A DNA stretch of 20,655 nucleotides from Alphaproteobacteria bacterium (lineage in GTDB: Bacteria > Pseudomonadota > Alphaproteobacteria > Rhizobiales > Devosiaceae), in contig JAHJOS010000493.1 in assembly GCA_018820005.1 (NCBI GenBank), forward strand, positions 1 through 20,655, in the 5' to 3' direction. The stretch's first letter is position 1. Each line of letters opens with the position of its first letter. A model generated the notes under the pieces. The model worked only from the letters and a program-made list of their open reading frames with translations. It was not told the DNA's origin and did not search any database. This document shows positions 7,199-15,005 of this stretch, in pieces. Position numbers and translations under genes: made by a program.

Positions 7199-8373
7199 TG
7201 GCGCAGCCAACCGATCAGGACAAATTGAGCGAGGAATGGGGTCTGGATGACTCCATCGTGCCGCTCGACATGGACCTGGAGCAGACAGAAGAAGAAAAAG
7301 CCGCTGAGGCCACCGCCGAATGGGCGGCGATGCTGGAAGGCAATAGCGACGGGGCCGAGGGCGGTCCGGATCGCGTGCTCAACCAGGATGAAATCGACAG
7401 CCTGCTGGGCTTTGACGCCAGCGTGGGCAGCAATGTCGAACTGACGGGCGTTCAGGCGCTGATCAATTCGGCGCTGGTCAGCTACGAACGCCTGCCGATG
7501 CTGGAAATCGTGTTCGATCGCCTGGTGCGGCTGACCACGACGAGCCTGCGCAACTTCACCAGCGACAATGTGGAAGTGACGCTGGATTCCATCTCGTCGG
7601 TGCGGTTCGGAGACTACGTCAACTCCATCCCGCTGCCGGCAATCCTGTCGGTCATCAAGGCGGAAGAATGGGAGAACTACGGCCTGCTGACCGTCGACTC
7701 CAGCCTGATCTATTCGATGATCGACGTGCTGCTGGGCGGACGCCGGATTGGCGGCAATATCCGGGTTGAGGGTCGTCCCTATACGACCATCGAGCTGGCG
7801 CTGGCGCGGCGGATGATCGAGGTGATCCTGGAAGACACCCATCGCGCCTTCGAGCCAGTGACGCAGGTCAATTTCAAGCTTGAGCGCATGGAGACCAATC
7901 CACGCTTTGCCGCGATCTCGCGGCCGGGCAATGCCGCCATTCTGATCGAATTGCGCATCGAGATGGACGACCGCGGCGGCAAGGTCGAAATCCTGCTGCC
8001 CTATTCGACCATCGAGCCAATCCGTGAACAATTGCTGCAGATGTTCATGGGTGAAAAGTTTGGCCGCGACCCGATCTGGGAAGGCCATCTGGCAACCGAA
8101 ATCTATGCGGCGGATGTGACGATCGAGGCCATTCTGCATGAGCAGGAACTGCCGCTGTCGCGCATGCTGGCGATGAAGGCCGGTGACACGGTGATGTTCG
8201 AGCGCTCCCCTGGCGATCCCGTGCGGTTGCGCTGCGGCGGGGTCGAGCTGACGGACGCCATCATGGGCCATATCGGCAACCACGTATCGGTGCGTGTAAC
8301 GCGCCCCCTTAACCCGCCCAAGGTGACTATGGAAGCCTTTGAGGCGATTGACGAAGCAGCGGAAGGACGATGA
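7198..8373 (+). CDS. fliM: Flagellar motor switch protein FliM
   Basis: FliM is the C-ring protein that binds phosphorylated CheY and sets rotation direction. The 391-residue product contains the CheY-binding motif LNQDEIDSLL at residues 61-70, the middle domain (VSYERLPMLEIVFDRLVRL, then SVIKAEEWENYGLLTVDSSL, then LLGGRRIGG), and a C-terminal SpoA-type domain (EAILHEQELPLSRMLAMKAG, then GHIGNHVSVRV). The CheY-binding motif normally sits at the extreme N terminus; here about 60 mostly acidic residues precede it. ATG 7198 shares its A with the fliL stop, indicating translational coupling. The stop overlaps the next start (ATGA). Confidence 0.97.
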   Translation: MAQPTDQDKLSEEWGLDDSIVPLDMDLEQTEEEKAAEATAEWAAMLEGNSDGAEGGPDRVLNQDEIDSLLGFDASVGSNVELTGVQALINSALVSYERLPMLEIVFDRLVRLTTTSLRNFTSDNVEVTLDSISSVRFGDYVNSIPLPAILSVIKAEEWENYGLLTVDSSLIYSMIDVLLGGRRIGGNIRVEGRPYTTIELALARRMIEVILEDTHRAFEPVTQVNFKLERMETNPRFAAISRPGNAAILIELRIEMDDRGGKVEILLPYSTIEPIREQLLQMFMGEKFGRDPIWEGHLATEIYAADVTIEAILHEQELPLSRMLAMKAGDTVMFERSPGDPVRLRCGGVELTDAIMGHIGNHVSVRVTRPLNPPKVTMEAFEAIDEAAEGR

Positions 8374-8801
8374 TGTTCGGTTTACCCTTGGGTCTTTTCG
8401 TGGAAAGTGCGGTCTCGGTGCTGTTGGCGCTGACGATCGGATATTGCGTGGTGCTCAACCAGCGCCTGAAGCGCCTGCATGCCGACAAGGACGAGTTGCG
8501 CCAGATGGTGGCCGACCTGGTGGGAGCGACCAATCTGGCCAACCAGGCGATCAGGGAGCTCAAGCAGACGGCCGTCGAGGCCGATCTGGCGCTGAACGCG
8601 CGGCTTGAGGAAGCCGAACGTTTTGGCATCGAGCTGGCCAACCATGTCAGCGCGGGCACCTCGCTGATGGAACGCATCGCCAAGATTACCAGCGTGGCCC
8701 GCCACAGCCAGGCCATCGAGCCGGTGGAACAGCCCAACAAGGTGCAATCGGCGCTTGAACAGCTGCAGACACGCGTTCGCACCAGAGGGGCCGCTGCGTG
8801 A
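8370..8801 (+). CDS. DUF6468-type flagellar-locus membrane protein
   Basis: The product has 143 residues: an N-terminal membrane segment (residues 4-27, LPLGLFVESAVSVLLALTIG onward), then a long helical, probably coiled-coil cytoplasmic region (QRLKRLHADKDELRQMVADL and beyond) ending in a charged tail. This is the appearance of the DUF6468 family found beside fliM and motE in alphaproteobacteria; the family name is from memory. Its start overlaps the fliM stop by four bases (ATGA) and GGAAGGA lies just upstream; a second ATG at 8373 is an alternative start. In Caulobacter the gene following fliL-fliM encodes the flagellar positioning protein PflI, also a single-pass membrane protein; correspondence by position is possible but not shown. 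Exact role unknown. Confidence 0.78.
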   Translation: MMFGLPLGLFVESAVSVLLALTIGYCVVLNQRLKRLHADKDELRQMVADLVGATNLANQAIRELKQTAVEADLALNARLEEAERFGIELANHVSAGTSLMERIAKITSVARHSQAIEPVEQPNKVQSALEQLQTRVRTRGAAA

Positions 8802-9922
8802 CCAATATCCGCCTCCTGCCGGTTGTCGTGCTGGCAATCGCTGCGCTGCTGGTGTTCAAGACCATTGGTCTTGTCACCAATGGCAGCTACGTGCTGACTG
8901 GCGTGGGGCAGGCCATTGCATCGGGCGCGGCTCCGGCCGGCGGTGGCGAAGGCGGTGCAGCGCCGGGCGAGGGCGGCGATGCTACGATGACCATGCCGTC
9001 CGACCACACCATAGTGGATACTGCACCAACGGCGGCCGATCCGTCACCAACTTTGGCGCCTGCCGCCGCGGAAGGCGGTGGACATGCGCCAGCGGCAGCG
9101 GCAGCGGAACACACTGCTGCGCCCGCCGACGAGGCCGCTGCTGCGGCCGACGCCGGCCATGCTGCAGCAACAGGGACCGGCACCTATTGCGTGGACTCCA
9201 ATGCGACCATCAATCCCGACGGCACAGTCGTCATGAATGGCGTTGCTGCTGAAGGCGGCGACAGCGCAGCAGCACCGGCAGGTGATGCTGCTGCGGCCGA
9301 AGGACATGGGGCGCCGGCGGCAGATGGCGCCGCGGCAGCCGTTCCGGCTGATACTTCTGCCAATTTCGCTGCATCGGTCGAAAACTGCCTGCCGTCGGGC
9401 GATGCCGTGCCGATGATGATCGACGGCAAGGGCGGTGCAGTGCCGCTGGTCAGCACCGACGGCGGGTCGGCGACCGAGAAACTGCTGCTGGAACGTCTGG
9501 CAGCGCGGCGCGTCGAGCTGCAGAAATACGAAGACGACCTGGCTCTGCGCTCGCAGATCGTTGATGCCGCCGAAAAGCGCATCGAGGAACGCAGTGCGAC
9601 GCTGTCCGCGCTCGAGACACAGATTTCGACGCTGGTCGACCAGCGCACCGAAATGGAGTCGGGGCAATTTGCCGGCATCGTGGCGATGTATGAGACCATG
9701 AAGCCAAAGGATGCCGCCAATATCTTCAACAACCTGGACATGGATGTGTTGTTGCGCGTGGCCAAGACCATGAGCCCGCGCAAGATGGCGCCCATTCTAG
9801 CCGTGATGGATACGCAACGGGCGCAGGAGTTGACTGTAAAAATGGCCAATCTGGCCGATCAGCCTGCCACCGAAATGACGCCTGCCGATCTGGCGGCGCT
9901 GCCGCAGATCGTTGGACAGTAA
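8798..9922 (+). CDS. motE: MotE family protein (flagellar stator-associated)
   Basis: Translation starts at GTG 8798, overlapping the previous stop (GTGA), with AGAGGGG at 8784-8790. The 374-residue product has an N-terminal membrane anchor or uncleaved signal (residues 5-25) and a long Ala/Gly/Glu/Pro-rich low-complexity stretch (about 42-200) holding scattered histidines. A coiled coil follows (about 225-287, EKLLLERLAARRVELQKYED onward), then an MgtE_N-like C-terminal domain (about 290-354: GIVAMYETMKPKDAANIFNN, then MSPRKMAPILAVMD). In Sinorhizobium, MotE is a periplasmic chaperone for the motor protein MotC. No motC gene is recognisable here, but a large exported protein is encoded just downstream. 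The low-complexity region makes it longer than typical MotE. Confidence 0.85.
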   Translation: MTNIRLLPVVVLAIAALLVFKTIGLVTNGSYVLTGVGQAIASGAAPAGGGEGGAAPGEGGDATMTMPSDHTIVDTAPTAADPSPTLAPAAAEGGGHAPAAAAAEHTAAPADEAAAAADAGHAAATGTGTYCVDSNATINPDGTVVMNGVAAEGGDSAAAPAGDAAAAEGHGAPAADGAAAAVPADTSANFAASVENCLPSGDAVPMMIDGKGGAVPLVSTDGGSATEKLLLERLAARRVELQKYEDDLALRSQIVDAAEKRIEERSATLSALETQISTLVDQRTEMESGQFAGIVAMYETMKPKDAANIFNNLDMDVLLRVAKTMSPRKMAPILAVMDTQRAQELTVKMANLADQPATEMTPADLAALPQIVGQ

Positions 9923-9938
9923 CGCTTTGCCCTGCAGG

Positions 9939-9953
9939 GTAAGGCGCCGTTAA
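9939..9953 (+). promoter_or_regulatory. Candidate CtrA site upstream of the 1112-codon gene
   Basis: GTAA-N7-TTAA (9939-9942 and 9950-9953), the same one-mismatch form and spacing as the site before fliL. It lies in the 137-base gap after motE, 106 bases before the next start. It is flanked by a 10-base palindrome (CCCTGCAGGG, 9930-9939) and an outer inverted repeat (GCTTTG 9924-9929, CAAAGC 9956-9961). The gap is the only sizeable break in this rightward gene run, so an internal promoter is plausible. Confidence 0.42.
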
Positions 9954-10059
9954 GCCAAAGCCGAGTAGGGTGCACAAAGAGTAGTATTGTGTAACCAGTG
10001 CGCACTGCGGCCAGAATAGGCTGGTCGGTTCGCACGATGCGTCGGGCGGGCAGAAGCCG

Positions 10060-13000
10060 GTGAGGACTGCGATACAAGCAGGCTGGGTCGGGGTCAGAAG
10101 GACCCTGGCGGTTTGGGCCGCGCTTGCCGCGCTGTGCCTGGCCATGTGCAGCCTGGTCGTGCCCGCATATGCCGAAGATCAAGCCCAGATTCTGACCACA
10201 CAGGAAGATGGCTACGGGCGGATAATCCTGAGCTTTCCTGGTCGCGAGACCCTGCCACCCTATGATCTGCGCGTTGAAAATGGGGTGTTGTCGCTGGTAT
10301 TCCAGGACAAGATCTCGGTCATTCTGCCAGACGTCAGTGTCACCATGCCTGACTATCTTTCGGCCGCTCGCGTCGATCCCGACGGCAAGGGCCTGCGCAT
10401 GGGTTTGCGGTCGTCTTTCGGCTATAATCACATTGATGCCGGCGAAAAGCTCTTCATCGACTTGTTGCCGCCCAGCTGGACGGGAGCGCCACCGCCCCTG
10501 CCGCAGGCGGTGATCGATGATCTGGCTGAACGCGCAAGGCTGGCGGCGATCCGCGCCGAGCAGGAGCGCAAGGCAGCTGGTGTGCGCGATCTCAATCCGC
10601 AGGCCAGCGTCCGCATCGGGCGCAATCCGACATTTCTGCGCGTCCAGTTCGACTGGAACGTGCCCACCACGGGAGAATTCGCCCAGGATGGTGATCTTGG
10701 CATGATCGCCTTTGAATGGCCGGTGGGCATCGACCTGCGCGAACTTGCGGTCGACCTGCCGCCGGAAATCCTCAAGGTCGAGACATCGGTTAGCCCGGAC
10801 GCGTCCATTGTCAGCCTGCAGCTGGCGAAGGGCATCAAGCCGCGGTTCTACGAAAACTCGCCGCGCCAATACATCATGGACATCGATATCAAGGGTATCG
10901 GGCTACCCAGCTTTGACGCGGCCACACTGGCTGACGGCGTTGCCAAGCCGGAAGAGCAGAGCCAGGGCAGCGAGCCCACTGTTGACATGCTGCGCCAGCA
11001 ATCTGCTGCCAAGACGGTAACGCCCTTTGTCAGTGTGATCGGCTCTACCGTGCGAGTGGTGTTCCCGTTTGAACAGGACACCCCGGCCGCTGTGTTCCGT
11101 CGTGGCGATACGGTCTGGATGATGTTTGACACGGTTTCAGGGATTGCGCCGCCGCAGCAATCCAAGGACCTCGATTCTGTTACCAATGACTTCGGCGTGG
11201 TTGCATCGGGCGATACACAGGTCGTGCGGGTGGAACTGTCCAAGGATCGTCTGGCGACACTAGGCTCGGAGGGCATGGCGTGGGTGTTGTCGCTGGGCGA
11301 TATCATGCTGACTCCAACCGAACCGATCAGCCTGACCCGGCAGCGCGATATCGAGGGAAATCTCGAAATGGTGGCCGATGTCGCCCGGCCGGGTAGGGTG
11401 CACGATTTCCGGGACCCCAATGTGGGCGACCTGCTCACCGTAGTTACCGCCTACCCGCCGGCGCGGGGCGTGATGCGGTCGCTGGACTATGTCGATTTCT
11501 CCGCCCTGCGCAGCGTGCATGGTCTGGTAATCAAGCCCAAGTCGCCCGACGTAACGGTTGCGCTGGCCAACAATGATGCGATCATTTCGCAGCAGGGTGG
11601 CCTGACGGTTTCTGCATCGGATGGGCCGCGTCCTGCGGGGGCGGGGGGCACAGAGACCATGCGTTCCAGCTTTGTCGATCTCGGACGTCTTGAGCAGCCG
11701 GACTTCGGCGTGTTCGCGACCGAGAAAGAGAACCTTGAGGCCGGCGCTGCGGCCGCGGAGGGCAAGGCGCGCGACAAGGCGCGGCTGGACCTGGCGCAAT
11801 ATTATGTGGCCAACCGTTTCGCGCAGGAAGCCATCGGTGTCCTCAAAGTGCTCGACGGGGATCTCAAATCTCCCGACCTGACGCGTCAGGTTCGCATGAC
11901 GCGGGCCATTGCCGACACCATGGCCGCCCGGCCGGCAGACGCGCTGCAGATACTGAATTCATCGGCCATGGGCCAGGAAATCGATGCGCTGGTATGGCGG
12001 ACGATCGCGCGCGCCGACGCCTATGACTACAAAGGTGCCAAGGCCGATGCGACACAGGCCCAGTCGATTATTGACAGCTATCCGGTTTGGGTGCGCAACC
12101 AGTTCTTCTTCGCGGCTATCCGCTCGGCACTGGAATCGGATGATCCCAGCATGGCCGAAAAGCTGCTTGATCGGATCGACTTTACGACGCTGAGCATCGA
12201 GGATACGAGCCTTTACCATCTGTTCTCGGGTTGGATAGACGAGGCCAGTGGCCGTACCAGCGAAGCCATCGACACCTATGGTCAGGTGATCGCTGCCGAT
12301 GTTCGTCCGACACGGGCTGAGGCCATCTACCGCACGCTCAGGCTGCTCGACAAGGACGGCAAGCTCAATCTGGGCAAAGCGGCGGAGACGCTGTCGGCGG
12401 AATCGCTGCTGTGGCGCGGCAATCCGCTCGAGGCGGACATGCAGAAGCTGCTGGCGGAGCTTTATTTCCGCAATGGCGATTATCGGTCGGGTTTTGAGAC
12501 CGTCAAGCAGGCGGTGGCGAACTATCCCGAAAGCCCGCCGATCAACAGCCTGCGCGACGAGGCCCAGGCCATGTTCAGTGAATTGTTTCTCAATGGCGTG
12601 GCAGACTCGCTGGCGCCGGTGGATGCGCTGGGGCTCTATTATGACTTCCGCCAGTTGACGCCCCCGGGCGCGCGTGGCGACGAGATGATCCGCAATCTGG
12701 CGCGGCGCCTTGTGCGGGTGGATCTTTTGTCACAGGCCGCTGATCTGCTCAAATACCAGCTCGACAACCGCCTGCGCGGTGTCGCCAAGACGCAGATCGC
12801 AGCCGACCTGGCCGTGATCTATCTGGCCGATCGCAAGCCGCAGGAAGCCCTGCGCGTGCTCAATGCCACCCGGCTGCCCGATATTCCGGAGTCGCTGGCG
12901 CGGCAGCGCAAGATTCTGGAGGCACGGGCCTTGATCGACGGCGGGCGCGATGCGCTGGCGCTGGACATGCTCAAGGACATGGATGGGCGCGATGCCGATC

Positions 13001-13398
13001 TGCTGCGCATTGACGCGCACTGGAAGGCCCATCGCTACAGCCAGGCCGGGGAGATGATCGAAGCGATGCTCAGCGACCCGCAGACGCCAACGCCTTTGAG
13101 CCAGCTGTCGCGCATGCAGGTGATCAAGGCCGCCGTCGGCTATGTGATGGCCAATGACACGATGGGGCTGGCGCGGCTACGCTCGAAGTTCGGCGATGCC
13201 ATGGTCACGGCGCCCGAGTGGCCGATGTTTGATCTGGTGACGGGCAATATCGAGATCACCAGCACGGCGTTCAAAACGGTGGCCGCCCAGGTATCGGGTG
13301 TGGACGGGATCAGCGCGTTCCTGTCGTCCTACCGCGACACCTATGGCCCCGACGGGGCACTGGCGCCGCTCGCGGCGTCGGACGCCTCGAACGGCTAG
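10060..13398 (+). CDS. Large exported protein with beta-rich N half and helical-repeat C half
   Basis: I cannot name this 1112-residue protein. GTG 10060 is the best start because it includes a clear Sec signal peptide (RRTLAVWAALAALCLAMC..., cleavage after AYA at 36-38); the ribosome site is weak. Residues 39 to about 520 are beta-rich. They contain AMIN-like stretches (YGRIILSFPGRETLPPYDLR with EKLFIDLLPPSW; FLRVQFDWNVP with RQYIMDIDI; VRVVFPFEQDTPA with VWMMFDTV) that look like three related modules. A charged helix lies at about 150-180. From about 535 to the end it is helical with degenerate TPR-like pairs (ARLDLAQYYVANRFAQEAIG, AELYFRNGDYRSGFETV, LAVIYLADRKPQEALRVLNA). It follows motE by 137 bases and shares a CtrA-type upstream motif with fliL. 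A periplasmic motor or envelope-scaffold role is inferred. It ends convergent with fliP, overlapping by four bases. Confidence 0.85.
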   Translation: MRTAIQAGWVGVRRTLAVWAALAALCLAMCSLVVPAYAEDQAQILTTQEDGYGRIILSFPGRETLPPYDLRVENGVLSLVFQDKISVILPDVSVTMPDYLSAARVDPDGKGLRMGLRSSFGYNHIDAGEKLFIDLLPPSWTGAPPPLPQAVIDDLAERARLAAIRAEQERKAAGVRDLNPQASVRIGRNPTFLRVQFDWNVPTTGEFAQDGDLGMIAFEWPVGIDLRELAVDLPPEILKVETSVSPDASIVSLQLAKGIKPRFYENSPRQYIMDIDIKGIGLPSFDAATLADGVAKPEEQSQGSEPTVDMLRQQSAAKTVTPFVSVIGSTVRVVFPFEQDTPAAVFRRGDTVWMMFDTVSGIAPPQQSKDLDSVTNDFGVVASGDTQVVRVELSKDRLATLGSEGMAWVLSLGDIMLTPTEPISLTRQRDIEGNLEMVADVARPGRVHDFRDPNVGDLLTVVTAYPPARGVMRSLDYVDFSALRSVHGLVIKPKSPDVTVALANNDAIISQQGGLTVSASDGPRPAGAGGTETMRSSFVDLGRLEQPDFGVFATEKENLEAGAAAAEGKARDKARLDLAQYYVANRFAQEAIGVLKVLDGDLKSPDLTRQVRMTRAIADTMAARPADALQILNSSAMGQEIDALVWRTIARADAYDYKGAKADATQAQSIIDSYPVWVRNQFFFAAIRSALESDDPSMAEKLLDRIDFTTLSIEDTSLYHLFSGWIDEASGRTSEAIDTYGQVIAADVRPTRAEAIYRTLRLLDKDGKLNLGKAAETLSAESLLWRGNPLEADMQKLLAELYFRNGDYRSGFETVKQAVANYPESPPINSLRDEAQAMFSELFLNGVADSLAPVDALGLYYDFRQLTPPGARGDEMIRNLARRLVRVDLLSQAADLLKYQLDNRLRGVAKTQIAADLAVIYLADRKPQEALRVLNATRLPDIPESLARQRKILEARALIDGGRDALALDMLKDMDGRDADLLRIDAHWKAHRYSQAGEMIEAMLSDPQTPTPLSQLSRMQVIKAAVGYVMANDTMGLARLRSKFGDAMVTAPEWPMFDLVTGNIEITSTAFKTVAAQVSGVDGISAFLSSYRDTYGPDGALAPLAASDASNG

Positions 13399-14189
13399 CT
13401 GCTGACGAAACTTCGCACCAGCGAGCCGGCAACCAGATACCAGCCGTCGACCAGCACGAAAAATATCAGCTTGAAGGGCAGCGAGATCACCACGGGCGGC
13501 AGCATCATCATGCCCATGCTCATGAGCACCGATGCCACCACCATGTCGATGACCACGAAGGGCAGAAACAGCAGGAAGCCGATTTCGAAGGCGCGACGCA
13601 GTTCCGAAATCATGAAGGCAGGCACCAGCAACTGCAGCGGGATCGCCTCGGGCTCGGCGGGCGGCTCGGCACCGGTGAGATCAAAGAACAGGCCAAGATC
13701 CTGCTCGCGAACATTGGCGCGCATGAACTGGTGAAATGGCGCGCTGCCCAACTCGAACGCCTCGGCGATCTCGATATCGCCCGCCAGCAAGGGGGCGATG
13801 CCCTGATCGTAGCTGGCCTGCAGGGTTGGCTGCATCACAAAGATGGTCAGGAACAGCGCCAGCGAGACCATGACCGAGTTGGGCGGTGCTGTCTGCAGGC
13901 CAATGGCCGTTCGCAGCAGGGACAGCACCACCACGATGCGGGTGAAGCTGGTGACCATGACCAGGATGGACGGCGCCAGCGACAGCAGGGTGATCAGGCC
14001 GATGATCTGCACGGCCCGCTCGGTGAGCGTGGTTTCATCGCCAAAGTTGATGGAGACGTCCTGGCCAAATGCCAGGCCGGGAGTCAGGGCCAGCAGCACG
14101 AGTGCGGCAAGGCCCAGATAGGGCCTTAAATGGCGTCGGCGCCCTTGAGTGGCGTCAGCTTCGGTTGGCGTCCGGATTGCCTGGGACAA
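13395..14189 (-). CDS. fliP: Flagellar export gate protein FliP
   Basis: FliP forms the core of the FliPQR export gate of the flagellar type III secretion system. The conserved body is clear: LLSLAPSILVMVTSFTRIVV, TAPPNSVMVSLALFLTIFVM, the periplasmic loop, and FMISELRRAFEIGFLLFLPF followed by MSMGMMMLPPVVISLPFKL. No ATG or GTG lies in a sensible position. I propose TTG with upper coordinate 14189, preceded by GAAGG seven bases before it on the minus strand, giving 264 residues (E. coli 245) and a cleavable signal (RRRHLRPYLGLAALVLLALTP... to AFGQ). The open frame extends to 14582, but that part overlaps fliO out of frame and is Arg/Pro/Ser-rich noise. FliP would overlap fliO by 35 bases. Its stop shares a CTAG with the convergent gene. 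Confidence 0.9.
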   Translation of the reverse strand: MSQAIRTPTEADATQGRRRHLRPYLGLAALVLLALTPGLAFGQDVSINFGDETTLTERAVQIIGLITLLSLAPSILVMVTSFTRIVVVLSLLRTAIGLQTAPPNSVMVSLALFLTIFVMQPTLQASYDQGIAPLLAGDIEIAEAFELGSAPFHQFMRANVREQDLGLFFDLTGAEPPAEPEAIPLQLLVPAFMISELRRAFEIGFLLFLPFVVIDMVVASVLMSMGMMMLPPVVISLPFKLIFFVLVDGWYLVAGSLVRSFVSS

Positions 14190-14829
14190 AGTCTGAGCCT
14201 TCGATCTCGCGCTGTGCGCCGTCTTCTTTAGCTGAGTCGAGGGGCTGGCGGGCCGGGTACACGTCGTTTTCAGGGGAAACCGGCAATTCCATTTCGCTGA
14301 CCGGGCGAAGCAGGCCGGTGTGGCGGAGCGAGACATGGGCGCGTTTGTTGGTGGGCAGGCCCTGCTTTTGCAGTTCGGCCAGCACTGTGCCCGGTGCCGC
14401 GGTGACGACGGGCGGCGCCACGGGGACATCGACCGGCACGGTCTGGACCGAGGGCGCCTGCGGCGCAACAGGCTTGGGAGTGGGCTTGCGTCCGGGCACC
14501 ATGGGGATCGGACGGCGGGTCGGTTGCGCGGCCTGCTCTGCGGTGGCGATGCCGGTTTCAATGACGAGATCCTGCGGGCCACCGGTCAGGATGAGGTGCT
14601 CCACATCGTCCCGGCGGATGATGAGCAGTTGCCGCTTGGGATCGATGCTCAGGCTATCGATGATGGCCAGGCGGCGGTTGCGCCCACGGGCGACATTGCC
14701 CGAGGCATTGAACAGCAGCTTGAGCAGCCAGACGCCGAGCACGATCAGCACCACAACGATGCCAAGGGCGAACAGGGCCGTGATCCAGGTGTTGCCCGAA
14801 CCGCCGATCAAACTGGTGATGAAGTTCAT
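14155..14829 (-). CDS. fliO: Flagellar biosynthesis protein FliO
   Basis: FliO assists assembly of FliP in the export gate. I chose ATG at 14829 (MNFITSLIGGSG, 224 residues) because GGGAG lies six bases before it on the minus strand; an ATG at 14841 is also in frame. Residues 15-37 form one membrane helix (TALFALGIVVVLIVLGVWLL). A short basic FliO domain follows (ARGRNRRLAIIDSLSIDPKR, then QLLIIRRDDVEHLILTGGPQ), then a long Pro/Val-rich tail (about 100-224) absent in enterobacterial FliO but common in alphaproteobacteria. It precedes and overlaps fliP, forming a leftward pair divergent from flgB. Confidence 0.9.
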   Translation of the reverse strand: MNFITSLIGGSGNTWITALFALGIVVVLIVLGVWLLKLLFNASGNVARGRNRRLAIIDSLSIDPKRQLLIIRRDDVEHLILTGGPQDLVIETGIATAEQAAQPTRRPIPMVPGRKPTPKPVAPQAPSVQTVPVDVPVAPPVVTAAPGTVLAELQKQGLPTNKRAHVSLRHTGLLRPVSEMELPVSPENDVYPARQPLDSAKEDGAQREIEGSDFVPGNPDANRS

Positions 14830-14933
14830 GTCTGCTCCCAAAACTCTACTAGCCCGGAATCGGGCGGCACATCTTGCCTACTAAGTCGCGCAAATGTGCA
14901 AATTGCGAGACCGATACCCACCTAGAGCCGCCC

Positions 14934-14952
14934 GGTTAACACTTGATTAACC
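14934..14952. promoter_or_regulatory. Symmetric CtrA-type site between fliO and flgB
   Basis: GGTTAA-CACTTGA-TTAACC is a perfect dyad of two 6-base arms with a 7-base spacer. It contains the full CtrA consensus TTAA-N7-TTAA with no mismatch, readable on both strands. It lies 53 bases before the flgB ATG and 104 bases before the fliO ATG, so it could serve both divergent operons. GANTC sites (GACTC 14986-14990, GAATC 14857-14861) flank it, matching possible CcrM methylation targets. Confidence 0.68.
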
Positions 14953-15005
14953 ATAGACCGGCAAGATTTGCCCATCGCACACCCAGACTCGCAGGGAACT
15001 GGCCG

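Noticed and set aside
7147..8283. 378-codon minus-strand open frame opposite fliM
   Set aside because: His/Gln/Arg-rich low-complexity product exactly opposite a well-conserved fliM; a codon-bias shadow.
9859..10869. 336-codon minus-strand open frame opposite the start of the large exported protein
   Set aside because: No domain, no ribosome site, and the plus strand has a signal peptide and a coherent long frame.
14190..14582. N-terminal extension of fliP
   Set aside because: It lies out of frame inside fliO and is Arg/Ser/Pro-rich; FliO in the other frame is clearly coding.
14889..14907. CGCAA...TTGCG dyad upstream of fliO
   Set aside because: Arms are only five bases and match no known site; reported here only as seen.
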